DNA of 64,000 nt from Bradyrhizobium sp. CB1015. Its GTDB lineage: Bacteria > Pseudomonadota > Alphaproteobacteria > Rhizobiales > Xanthobacteraceae. The translations under genes and the position numbers were made by a program. The number at the start of each line of letters is the position of its first letter. The stretch's first letter is position 1. Under the pieces are notes generated by a model. That model saw only the letters and a program-made list of their open reading frames with translations, was not told the DNA's origin and made no database searches. Location of the stretch: contig NZ_CP104174.1 of the NCBI RefSeq assembly GCF_025200925.1, positions 5,518,001 to 5,582,000 of the forward strand, read 5' to 3'. Positions 38,544 to 45,992 of the stretch are shown here, piece after piece.

Positions 38544-38918
38544 CTATTGCCGCATGATGGCGGCGACGCAGAGCAGCACGATCAGCGCCAGGAAGAACAG
38601 GTCCATATAGGACTTGAGCTCGCCGTCGCGCCGCAGTCGCGCGACGTCGGCGAGCACCTGCTTGCGCGCGCTGGTGCCGCCCGACCCGTCGTTGATCGGA
38701 GCCTGAAGGCGCTTGGTCTCGGCCTCCAGCTTCTCGATCTTCTGGAAGAAATAGAACGCCCGCAGCGTCGAGGCCGCGCGCATGGCGGCATAGACCAGCA
38801 CCAGGATCGCCAGGATCGCCCGGTTCGGATACTTCTCCATGAAGTTCAGGCTGAAATAGACCACCGCCATGAAGGCGAAATTGGTGAGGAAGCGGTAGAC
38901 GAAGCTGAGAAAGACCAT
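38544..38918 (-). CDS. Small membrane protein, function unknown
   Basis: A 124-residue protein with three hydrophobic segments: two at the N-terminus (FLTNFAFMAVVYFSLNF; AILAILVLVYAAMRAAS), a charged coiled-coil-like middle (FQKIEKLEAETKRLQ), and one at the C-terminus (LFFLALIVLLCVAAIM). The family is not recognised. It converges on the deacetylase gene with a 4-base gap. Confidence 0.75.
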   Translation of the reverse strand: MVFLSFVYRFLTNFAFMAVVYFSLNFMEKYPNRAILAILVLVYAAMRAASTLRAFYFFQKIEKLEAETKRLQAPINDGSGGTSARKQVLADVARLRRDGELKSYMDLFFLALIVLLCVAAIMRQ

Positions 38919-39202
38919 GCTGGCTCGAACCTTGAGGGGGTCGCAACTCTACGATGTTGCGAAGTGCGGGATCGGAACCCAGACCGGAACGGCGAGCCTG
39001 GATGCGGCCCGTCTACGCCAAGTTTGTTTCAACAAAGATACTGCCGCCCCCGCAACTTGCCGCCTTTTAGCCTGACGCGGCCATAAGGCAAGCCGGAGCA
39101 TGACCCCTGGCCTTGCCGGCGCGATGGGCCCGCAACGGCTCAATGGCGATTTGGCCGAAGGCGCGGTAAACTGCGACCGCCGCCAGATGTGGGGTTCTTC
39201 CG

Positions 39203-39460
39203 ATGCCGAAGAAGGGAATCACGGGCCACGACGATTGGGTTCTGACCGAGGCACTCGCGACCGCCCTGGTCGCGCTGGAGCAGCTCGAGCCGAAGCACCA
39301 GCCGAATGCGCATATGGACGACATCCGCAAGCTGCTCGCGAACGGCAAGGAGCCGGCAGCGGTGAGCCTGCACCTCGCGCAAGCCAAATGTCGTCTGTTT
39401 CCCGATCTCGACCCGCTGGAGATCTACCGGGAATACGGTATCGGCGAGGAGTATGGCTAG
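39203..39460 (+). CDS. Small hypothetical protein
   Basis: An 85-residue protein, MPKKGITGHDDWVLTEAL..., with a helical appearance and no membrane segment. It overlaps, tail to tail, the broken small gene on the other strand by four bases. The preceding 284 bp (38919-39202) carry no visible gene. No family is recognised. Confidence 0.65.
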   Translation: MPKKGITGHDDWVLTEALATALVALEQLEPKHQPNAHMDDIRKLLANGKEPAAVSLHLAQAKCRLFPDLDPLEIYREYGIGEEYG

Positions 39461-39643
39461 GGCCCGCCCGCGACCGATCCCGCGATCACCATGACCAGCG
39501 CCAAGGTCGATCTTGCCGTTGACGGTCAGCTCATCCGAGCCCTTCGCGTCTCCGGCGCCCTGGACCTTCAGCGATTGCGGCCGGTCGGCGGCCTGACGCT
39601 GCAACTCGCCGACGATCGCTTCCTTGAGCTTCTCTTCCAGCAC
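39457..39643 (-). pseudogene. Small gene after copper-binding protein, frame broken
   Basis: A GTG at 39643 follows the stop of the copper-binding protein without any gap (TGAGTG), which suggests coupling. The reading MLEEKLKEAIVGELQRQAAD continues to VNGKIDL at about 39503. There a one-base insertion or two-base deletion near 39500 changes frame. The shifted frame would end LVMVIAGSVAGGP and stop at 39457. Unshifted, it would run on through the opposite gene to 39140, which is improbable. The restored protein would be about 60 residues; it may be sequencing error. Confidence 0.55.
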
Positions 39644-39973
39644 TCAAGCGGCCATCGCGCGGCAGGATTGGGCGCAGGAGCGGCACGCCGCGACGCATTC
39701 GTCCATGCCGCCGATCCGCGCGCAATCCTCGGCACATTCGGTGCAGATTTCGGCGCACTCACCGCAGGTGTGCTTATGATGCGGCGTGTTGATCAGCATG
39801 AAATGCGCGGCGGTGCGGCACATCTCGGCGCAGGCCATCATCAGGCGGAAATGCTTCGGCTCGACATGCTTGCCGCCGGTCTCGAGGCAATGGTTCATCG
39901 CCGTGCCGAGACATGTCTGGTAGCAGCTCATGCAAAGCGCGATGCAGCGGGTCATGTCTTCGGATTGAGCCAT
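39644..39973 (-). CDS. Four-helix-bundle copper-binding protein (DUF326)
   Basis: A 109-residue Cys-rich protein with the pattern of DUF326/Csp-like copper storage proteins: RCIALCMSCYQTC, MACAEMCRTAAHFML, CGECAEICTECAEDC and CVAACRSCAQSC. Cysteines at helical spacing line the core of a four-helix bundle and bind many Cu(I) ions. There is no signal peptide, so it would act in the cytoplasm. ATG 39973 gives the normal size. It likely leads a small operon with the broken gene downstream. Confidence 0.9.
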   Translation of the reverse strand: MAQSEDMTRCIALCMSCYQTCLGTAMNHCLETGGKHVEPKHFRLMMACAEMCRTAAHFMLINTPHHKHTCGECAEICTECAEDCARIGGMDECVAACRSCAQSCRAMAA

Positions 39974-40071
39974 CGGTTGTCTCCAGTTGCGCGCCCCGCT
40001 CCGCTCGACCAAAGCGGGGCAACGCGCTTCGTTCCCGGTTCCGGTCGATTGTGAGGCTCACCGCCGTCCCG

Positions 40072-40974
40072 TCAGGCCAGTCGCGGCGGCAGGCTGTTGT
40101 GGATCGTGCAGGCGGCGATGGCGGCATGGCCGAACGCGACCGAGATCTGGTGCAGGTCCGTGACGACGTCGCCGATGCCGTAGAGCCCGGTGATCGACGT
40201 GCGCTGGTGATCATCAACCTTCAGATAACCGTCTCCGGTATGGTCGGCGCCAAGGGCCATCGCGAGCTCCGAGCGCACTTCCGCGCCCATGGCGGGATAG
40301 ACCATGTCGAATTGTGCCGTCCTGCCGTCGGCGAAGACGGCTTCGACGCCCTCGCCTCTCCGCCGCAAACGCAGGTCGGGCGCGAAGACCACCTCGACGC
40401 CCGCCTCGGCGAGCCGTGATATTGCGGTCCGATCGTCACCCTGCCCAATTGCGAGCAGCGTCACGTCGCGCGAATAGCCGCGCAGGAACAGCGCCTTGCC
40501 CGCAGCGCGCGCGAGCGGGCCGATGACGCCGATGCGGCGGCCCGTCGCCTCGAAGGCGTCGCAGACCGGGCAGTAGCGCAACAGGCCATCGGCGACGGCG
40601 GCGCGCCATGCGTCGAACGGCGGATGGGTGTCGACGATCCCGCAGGCGAGAATGACGGTGGCGGCCGCATGCGCGCGGCCATTCCAGCTCGCTTCAAAGC
40701 CATGTTCATGACGCTGCAACGCGTTGACCTCGGCCTCCACGCGCGTGACGGCGAAATCATTCAGCTGGGCCGACATCCGCTCGATCAGCTCCGTGCCGGA
40801 CAGGCCATGGACGAAGCCCGGGACATTGTGGCTGCGCGGGATCAGCGCCGCCCGGCTCGCGCCGGCGTCCACGACGCAGACGCGGCGGCGAAAGCGCGCC
40901 AGATAGATCGCGGCCATCAGTCCGGCCGGGCCGCCTCCGACAATCAGGCAATCAAGTGGTGGCGCGCCGGTCAT
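40072..40974 (-). CDS. FAD-dependent thioredoxin reductase-like oxidoreductase
   Basis: A 300-residue flavoenzyme. The FAD site is [20 protein letters not shown] at the N-terminus. The redox-active pair is in [10 protein letters not shown] (Cys-x2-Cys), and the second Rossmann motif is [14 protein letters not shown]. The C-terminal FAD contact is [15 protein letters not shown]. Resembles the TrxB-like proteins rather than classical TrxB, so the partner is unknown. The ATG overlaps the stop of the upstream flavodoxin-type gene by four bases, and the two form an operon. Confidence 0.88.
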   Translation of the reverse strand: MTGAPPLDCLIVGGGPAGLMAAIYLARFRRRVCVVDAGASRAALIPRSHNVPGFVHGLSGTELIERMSAQLNDFAVTRVEAEVNALQRHEHGFEASWNGRAHAAATVILACGIVDTHPPFDAWRAAVADGLLRYCPVCDAFEATGRRIGVIGPLARAAGKALFLRGYSRDVTLLAIGQGDDRTAISRLAEAGVEVVFAPDLRLRRRGEGVEAVFADGRTAQFDMVYPAMGAEVRSELAMALGADHTGDGYLKVDDHQRTSITGLYGIGDVVTDLHQISVAFGHAAIAACTIHNSLPPRLA

Positions 40975-42047
40975 TTCGGATTCGGGTCCGCAAGACCGGC
41001 GCCGGGCTCCTCGAGGCGCCCGCTCCGCGCCAGCCGGACCGCGTTGCCGAGCGCGCGCGCCGCATTCTGCACCTCCTGCTGGAATTCGCGGTCCTCGTCG
41101 AGCTCGCGATGGGAGGTGGCGTATGGCGCCCCGTAGCCCACATAACCGTCGAGCTCGGCGTAGCGCCCCGCCGAGATCAGCTTCATGTCGGTCAGCCAGT
41201 CGGACAAGGTCCGGCGCACGCCCTCGGCGCCGACCGCGTCGCCGTGAACGACGACGCCGAAATGGCGGCCGGCGAGATGGCGCGGATAGGGCCAGCCCTT
41301 CAGCTCGATCGCCTTGGCTTCGGCGGCGTTCTTGCCGTGGGTCGAGGTCGGATCGGGATTGCCGCCGTCGGCGCAGACCATGCGGTCCATCATCGCCTTG
41401 AGCCCGGCGGGCACGTGATACCAGTTCACGGGGGCCACGATCAGAATGCCGTGCGCCGCAACCCAGAGCGGATAGATCTCGTTCATCCAGTCGTGGGTCT
41501 GGCCCAGCGAATAGTTCGGATAGCAGCTGCACGGCCAGTGGCACAGCGGCATGGCGGTGCCGACGCAGGACTTGCAGGGATGAATGGTCTTGCCGAATTC
41601 CGAGGCGAGGCGCGACAGATCGAGGATGTCGACGGCAAATCCCATCTCGATGAAGACGGGCTCGGCCAGCTCGACCAGCCGCCAGGTCTTGGACATCTCG
41701 CCGGGACAGGTGTGCTCGCTGCGGGCCGAGCCGTTGATGATCAGGATGCGCGGCGTTGCGTCGGCATCGTCGTGGCGGCGCTGCGCCTCCAGGATCTTAG
41801 CGCGCGCATCGAGCCAGTCGACGGCGAGATCATAGTCGGGGTCGGCGAAGCCTGCGCCGGCCTTCCGTGTCAATGGTGCCTTGCGCGAATGGCTGTAGGC
41901 GTCCCAGGCCGCCGCGGTGATGGCATCGAGCTCACGCCCGAGCGGAGCAAAGGCGGGATCTACGAACTGACGCCTGTAGCGCCGCTCAAACTCCTCGCGC
42001 GACAGCTTGACGGGCGGCATCCCCTTGCGAATGTCGGCATCCGTCAT
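40971..42047 (-). CDS. Flavodoxin-fold NAD(P)H-dependent oxidoreductase
   Basis: A 358-residue protein. The first ~95 residues form a helical extension. The flavodoxin-like FMN domain begins at [14 protein letters not shown]. It has [20 protein letters not shown] (Cys-rich, possibly for a metal), then [20 protein letters not shown], an NADPH_dep FMN-reductase motif. A role in redox balance or quinone/nitro reduction is plausible. It is co-transcribed with the thioredoxin reductase-like gene (ATGA overlap), so electrons may pass from FAD enzyme to this flavoprotein. Confidence 0.85.
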   Translation of the reverse strand: MTDADIRKGMPPVKLSREEFERRYRRQFVDPAFAPLGRELDAITAAAWDAYSHSRKAPLTRKAGAGFADPDYDLAVDWLDARAKILEAQRRHDDADATPRILIINGSARSEHTCPGEMSKTWRLVELAEPVFIEMGFAVDILDLSRLASEFGKTIHPCKSCVGTAMPLCHWPCSCYPNYSLGQTHDWMNEIYPLWVAAHGILIVAPVNWYHVPAGLKAMMDRMVCADGGNPDPTSTHGKNAAEAKAIELKGWPYPRHLAGRHFGVVVHGDAVGAEGVRRTLSDWLTDMKLISAGRYAELDGYVGYGAPYATSHRELDEDREFQQEVQNAARALGNAVRLARSGRLEEPGAGLADPNPK

Positions 42048-42113
42048 GCTGGCTCTCTGGCGAAGTGGGTGTCCTCCGACCAACCCGGCGCCGAGCGCGC
42101 GGTTCCCAACACT

Positions 42114-42311
42114 TTACCGGTGAGCAAGCTCCAGCGGCGCATCGAATTTGGCGATCCGTTGATCGAGCCGCCACAGCTCGATGCGATGCACCAGGACGAG
42201 CGAGGCGGCTTCGCGCTTGGCCTGCTCGTCGTCACAGACGAGGTTGATGCATCCGAACACGTGCCCGTCCGGCTCGATCTGGAACGCACGGTAGTGCTTG
42301 ATGCCTGCCAC
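42114..42311 (-). CDS. Small conserved hypothetical protein
   Basis: A 65-residue protein starting at GTG 42311, with GAGGA seven bases upstream. It reads VAGIKHYRAFQIEPDGHVFG, then a helical part (DEQAKREAASLVLVHRIELW). The start codon shares one base with the stop of the gene upstream (TAGTG), so the two are translationally coupled. The short beta-then-helix pattern is frequent in rhizobial genomes, but no function is known. Confidence 0.7.
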   Translation of the reverse strand: MAGIKHYRAFQIEPDGHVFGCINLVCDDEQAKREAASLVLVHRIELWRLDQRIAKFDAPLELAHR

Positions 42312-42520
42312 TATGATGGTCCTCGCCTTGGAGCGACGGGTGCGCTGAGCCAATCCGTGAGGTTCGAGGTCACTTCGTTCTGCTTGGCGCGGCGCAGCAG
42401 CATCTCGCGTTCTCTGCCCGGCGGCAGGCTGAGCGCGCGCTCGCGAGCACTTTCGGCGAAGGCGGCCAGCCGCTCCTGAAGCGTTTGGGTCTGTTTCCTG
42501 CGGTTACGTTTGGCGGTCAT
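42311..42520 (-). CDS. Small helical protein, member of a local paralogous family (1)
   Basis: A 69-residue protein: basic N-terminus (MTAKRNRRKQ), then a helix (TLQERLAAFAESARERALSL), the motif LPPGREREMLLRRAKQ, and the C-terminal WLSAP. It is a paralogue of the product of 43102-43302. Coupled to the gene downstream by a one-base overlap. It has no known domain. Confidence 0.72.
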   Translation of the reverse strand: MTAKRNRRKQTQTLQERLAAFAESARERALSLPPGREREMLLRRAKQNEVTSNLTDWLSAPVAPRRGPS

Positions 42521-42744
42521 TTCATTTTCGCGGAAAATTCGGTTGGAAGGAAATTGGCCCGGCGGGGGATCGGGCGCCGAGGCCCAAGTTCGCTTGTCAC
42601 TCAAGTCTCGTGCCGGTTGAGGCGGCTCAGCCCGGCAGCAATTGTAGCTTCCGTCGCAATTTGCGGTTCCAGCATTTCCATAAGTTAACGCCGCCCGATT
42701 TTGCGCAGACCACAACCGCAGGACCGCTCGATCCGGACTGCGCC

Positions 42745-42770
42745 GGAACCGAAATGCTGATTCGTATGTT
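42745..42770 (+). promoter_or_regulatory. Possible EcfG (general stress sigma factor) promoter
   Basis: GGAAC at 42745-42749, a 17-base spacer and TGTT at 42767-42770. Compared with the reported alphaproteobacterial GGAAC-N16/17-CGTT, only one base differs. It ends 26 bp before the start of the small basic protein at 42797. Confidence 0.45.
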
Positions 42771-42796
42771 CAAGGACGAGTTGAAGGAGGATCATC

Positions 42797-43084
42797 ATGG
42801 CAAAAGCAGCATGGAAACGACCGGGTTCGCCGATCGGCCGCAAAGGCGCGCGCAAGGCAAATCCCGCCTACAAGCGCCGCGCGCGCGAGCCGTGGACAGC
42901 GGCGGATGTGAGCAAGCTGAAGCAACTTGCGAAAGGCAACACGCCGACCGGCGTGATGAGCATCAAGCTGCTGCAGCGCCCCGTCGCGGCGATCCGCAGC
43001 AAGGCGCAACGCGAAGGGATTTCGCTGCGGCCGGTCAACCGCTCGCCCTACAATCGGCGAAGCAAAGCCGCGAAGCGGCGCTGA
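42797..43084 (+). CDS. Small basic SANT/Myb-like DNA-binding protein
   Basis: A 95-residue basic protein. Lys/Arg-rich ends flank a central helix set: PWTAADVSKLKQLAKGNTPT, IKLLQRPVAAIRSKAQREGI. The order Trp-x8-Leu, then a repeat like IA-L-R-AI-KA, fits a SANT/Myb or GcrA-like helix-turn-helix. It would bind DNA. The ATG has GGAGG at an ideal distance (GAAGGAGGATCATC). A possible EcfG promoter lies upstream, suggesting stress control. It is transcribed opposite to the small genes on both sides. Confidence 0.75.
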   Translation: MAKAAWKRPGSPIGRKGARKANPAYKRRAREPWTAADVSKLKQLAKGNTPTGVMSIKLLQRPVAAIRSKAQREGISLRPVNRSPYNRRSKAAKRR

Positions 43085-43101
43085 CGACGCGCATCGCCGG
43101 G

Positions 43102-43302
43102 CTAGCTCGGCGGCTGCAGGCCCGGCGACCTCAGCCACTCGCTCATCTGAGACCCCGTTTCCGCCTGACGCGCCTTGCGCAAGATCTCGTCGCGCGCCGC
43201 GCCGGGCGGAAGCAAGCTGGCCTGTTCTCGCAGCCGCTCCGCCTCGGCGGCGAGCCGCGCTTCCAGAGTGTCGACTTGCTTGAACCGATGTCGCGTCCTC
43301 AT
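43102..43302 (-). CDS. Small helical protein, member of a local paralogous family (2)
   Basis: A 66-residue paralogue of the product at 42311-42520. Both share TL-x2-RLA, LPPG, then R-x3-(L/I)LR-(R/K)AKQ-like helix (here ARDEILRKARQAE) and a C-terminal W-L-x-SP. The N-terminus is basic (MRTRHRFKQ). Its stop lies 17 bp from the convergent SANT-like gene. Confidence 0.7.
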   Translation of the reverse strand: MRTRHRFKQVDTLEARLAAEAERLREQASLLPPGAARDEILRKARQAETGSQMSEWLRSPGLQPPS

Positions 43303-43442
43303 CAGGCGTCCTCCTGGTGCATGAGGTCGAGCGCGCCGTTGCGTTCCGACGTGGTTGGTGGCTTTCCGGGCTGCACAGCCGGGCCGACGATCTAACGTTC
43401 CAGAAAGGGAACGGTTGCAGTTTTGGCGAAAAGACCGAAGTT

Positions 43443-43625
43443 TTACGATTCCTCGTTGTCGCGGCGCGCTCTAATCTCGGAGCGAAGCATGGCGCTGTCC
43501 ATGATGGCGAGGCGCAAATCGTTCACCGCGTCGCCGTAGCGCCCCGCGACTTGTCTGTGCTGCTCCCGGAGGAAACGGCTCTCTTCGATAGCGCGCGTGG
43601 CGCGGGCAAACAGGGTGTCTGGCAT
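43443..43625 (-). CDS. Small hypothetical protein
   Basis: A 60-residue helical protein with an acidic/basic mix: FARATRAIEESRFLREQHRQ, then LRLAIMDSAMLRSEIRARRD. No family is recognised. The codon usage fits the neighbours. Plausible but unproven. Confidence 0.5.
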   Translation of the reverse strand: MPDTLFARATRAIEESRFLREQHRQVAGRYGDAVNDLRLAIMDSAMLRSEIRARRDNEES

Positions 43626-43918
43626 CAGTCATTATGCAACGCCCCAAAGAGCGCGCTCTTGCATAGGTTACTAAAATCGCGCCAACGGCTCAAAAAGCGC
43701 CGGCGATTAACCTGGATCAAGAGGTCACAACCCCGCCGGACCGCTCTCAACCGCACCGCGGTGGCCTGGAACAAGAATTGACCGGCAAATCCCCGATTTC
43801 CTTAGCTGAAACGCTGCAACGGGTGTACGGTGACCTCATCACCGGCTGTGGCTCTGCCGTAGGCGCCGGTGGCTGAGAGACCGATGGCGCTCCCGCCTGC
43901 ATGATCGGGGAGCGCTTG

Positions 43919-44113
43919 ATGGCCGAGCAGATTCACCATCCGTTGGAGTCGGACGAGAAGCACGTCGAGGAAGTTCGCAAGACGATCCGCGAGGCACGAG
44001 CAGTGCTGGAGCTGCCCCTACCGGATACGTTTCTCGGCCGGCAAACTCACGCGCCTTTTCCAAGTGAACACGATGATGATGCGCAGGACGGGCAGCGCCG
44101 TAAACCGGCCTGA
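43919..44113 (+). CDS. Small hypothetical protein (ends ...LPDTFLGRQTHAPFP)
   Basis: A 64-residue protein. GGGGAG lies seven bases before the ATG at 43919. The C-terminal half contains LPLPDTFLGRQTHAPFP, a pattern I have seen in short rhizobial proteins (from memory). The N-terminal half is helical (HVEEVRKTIREARAVL). It lies directly before the IS630 element. The 293 bp upstream (43626-43918) carry nothing recognised. Confidence 0.6.
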   Translation: MAEQIHHPLESDEKHVEEVRKTIREARAVLELPLPDTFLGRQTHAPFPSEHDDDAQDGQRRKPA

Positions 44114-44154
44114 TTGGGAGCAGGACGACGTCCGGTGCCGGCGGATGTCAGCTA

Positions 44155-44180
44155 GAGCGGTTCACGAATTTATTGAATCG
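44155..44180 (+). repeat. IS630 left terminal inverted repeat
   Basis: 26 bases beginning GAGCGGTTCACG. Its partner is at 45176-45201. Confidence 0.9.
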
Positions 44181-44245
44181 GAAGGGATTCCGGATCTGGG
44201 GCGAATATGATTCAAGATGCTGGCTGGGCTGGAGGCCAGCATCCC

Positions 44246-45194
44246 ATGGTCCGACCAATTTCCAACGATTTACGTAAGCGTGCGGTATCCGCGGTTGCCA
44301 AGGGTGAGAGCTGCCGTTCTGTGGCGGCACGGTTTGGTGTTGCGGTCTCGTCGGTTGTGAAGTGGTCGCAGCGTTATCGAACGACCGGCTCGGTAGCGCC
44401 TGGCAAGATGGGTGGTCACCGCAAGCCTGTGCTTGATCCGCACCGCGCCTTCATCGTCGAGCGGATCACTCAGACGCCGCACCTGACGCTGCATGGTCTG
44501 AAGGCGGAGCTGGCTGCCCGTGGGGTTAAGGTCTCACACAATGCAGTCTGGCTGTTCCTGCGCCGGGAAGGGCTGCGGTTCAAAAAAAACACTGTTCGCG
44601 CTCGAACAGGCTCGCGCCGACGTCTCTCGTAGGCGCCAGCGTTGGCGGTCCTGGCAGACCGGACTTGATCCGGGCCGGCTCGTCTTCATCGATGAGACCT
44701 GGATCAAGACCAACATGGCCCCCTTGCGGGGCTGGGGCCCCAAAGGGGCACGCCTGCGCGGCTTCGCCCCGCACGGGCACTGGCGTACCCTCACATTCCT
44801 CGGCGCACTCCGCCACGACCAGCTCACCGCCCCCTGCGTCTTCGATGGGCCGATCAACGGCCAATGCTTCCGCGCTTACGTGAAGCACCTCCTCCTTCCG
44901 ACCCTGCGCGAGGGCGATATCGTCATTCTCGACAATCTCGGAAGCCACAAGTCGAGAGCCGTCAGGCAGATGATCAAGGCGGCTGGCGCCAGGCTCTGGT
45001 ACCTGCCGCCATACTCGCCCGACCTCAATCTGATCGAACAGGCCTTCTCCAAGATCAAACATTGGATGCGGCAAGCTCAAAAGCGCACCATCGAGGACAC
45101 TTGGCGCCACATCGGTCACCTCGTCCAGGACATCCAGCCTCGTGAATGTGCCAACTACTTCGCTAACGCCGGTTACGCTTCAATCAAATTGTGA
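44246..45194 (+). CDS. IS630 transposase, two overlapping frames joined at an A8 run
   Basis: The first frame (44246-44632) encodes the helix-turn-helix half: LRKRAVSAVAKGESCRSVAA and VSHNAVWLFLRREGLRFKK. The second frame (ending 45194) encodes the DDE catalytic half: FIDETWIKTN with the first Asp, VILDNLGSHKS, and YLPPYSPDLNLIEQAF with the Glu. They meet at eight A residues (44582-44589, within GTTCAAAAAAAACAC). Joining needs a +1 shift or loss of one A from the transcript. Related elements use slippery A-runs to make the fusion. A simple A7 to A8 mutation would inactivate the gene instead. Confidence 0.85.
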
Positions 45195-45201
45195 AATGCT
45201 C
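45176..45201 (-). repeat. IS630 right terminal inverted repeat
   Basis: Inverse of the left end, starting CGCTTCAATCAAATTGTGAA on the plus strand. Confidence 0.9.
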
Positions 45202-45233
45202 TAAAAACCCGTCCGAGCCGCGACGGAACGCCG

Positions 45234-45992
45234 TCACCGGATCGCTTCGGTCGCCCGGTAGAGCCGCATATAGCTCGGTGAATACAGCGCCGCGTTCTTG
45301 AGCGCATCGAGGTCCGGGATGGTCAGCGTTCGCTCGCGCAGCACGATCAGCCCCGCCGCGCGCAGCTCCTGGAGCGTCCGATTGAGGTGAACGACGGAAA
45401 GCCCGGTGGCATCGGCGAGATCCATTTGCGTGACGGGCATGAGGCAGGATTTGCCGTCGACCATCCCCACCGGGCGGAGCCGCTCCACGATTTCACAGAA
45501 CAGATGCGCGACGCGCTCCAGCGCGACACGACGGCCGAGATTGAGCGCCCATTCCCGCTGGATTGCGCTGTTGAGCAGCGTCTCGCACCAGAACGCTTCC
45601 GACAGCGTGGGGTTGTTGGCGAGGAGGGCCTCGAAGCGGGCGCGCCTGATCTCGGCATAGACCACAGGCGTCAGCGCCACGATCGAATGGTCCATTTCCG
45701 AAAGCAGGTAGGCATGCGCATCGCAGCTTTCGCCCGGGAAGATGAAATTGACGATCTGTCGCCGGCCGTCCTCCAGCGTCTTGTAACGGCCGAGCCAGCC
45801 CGACAACAGGATGCGGACGCCGTCGACGGGATCTCCCTCGGTGATCAGATCCTCGCCGGATCCGGCGCGCTGAAGGCCCTCGAGCATGGCGTATTCCAGC
45901 GATGCGCGAGCCTCGCTCGACAACGGCCGCAACGCGCTCAGCCGGCGAACGACCGGCTCCAGGACGGTGCGATCGGCTGTCGACAACGGCAT
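45234..45992 (-). CDS. Crp/Fnr-family regulator (paralogue A)
   Basis: A 252-residue regulator. The cyclic-nucleotide-like sensor domain runs from about 25 to 145 (RILLSGWLGRYKTLEDGRRQ). A HTH_Crp domain follows, with TQMDLADATGLSVVHLNRTL. No CxxC cluster is present, so it is not an oxygen-sensing FNR. The start codon overlaps the stop of the CheB-CheR-kinase by one base (TGATG). It is therefore probably the regulator that works with that signalling protein. It resembles the Crp/Fnr product at 57673-58455. Confidence 0.9.
   Translation of the reverse strand: MPLSTADRTVLEPVVRRLSALRPLSSEARASLEYAMLEGLQRAGSGEDLITEGDPVDGVRILLSGWLGRYKTLEDGRRQIVNFIFPGESCDAHAYLLSEMDHSIVALTPVVYAEIRRARFEALLANNPTLSEAFWCETLLNSAIQREWALNLGRRVALERVAHLFCEIVERLRPVGMVDGKSCLMPVTQMDLADATGLSVVHLNRTLQELRAAGLIVLRERTLTIPDLDALKNAALYSPSYMRLYRATEAIR

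Larger units (their letters stand above)
44155..45201 (+). mobile_element. IS630-family insertion sequence (1047 bp)
   Basis: Both ends are visible. The left end GAGCGGTTCACGAATTTATT and the inverse of the right end GAGCATTTCACAATTTGATT match in 20 of 26 bases. A TA dinucleotide sits at each border (44153-44154 and 45202-45203), the normal IS630 target duplication. The transposase occupies nearly the whole element. Confidence 0.93.
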
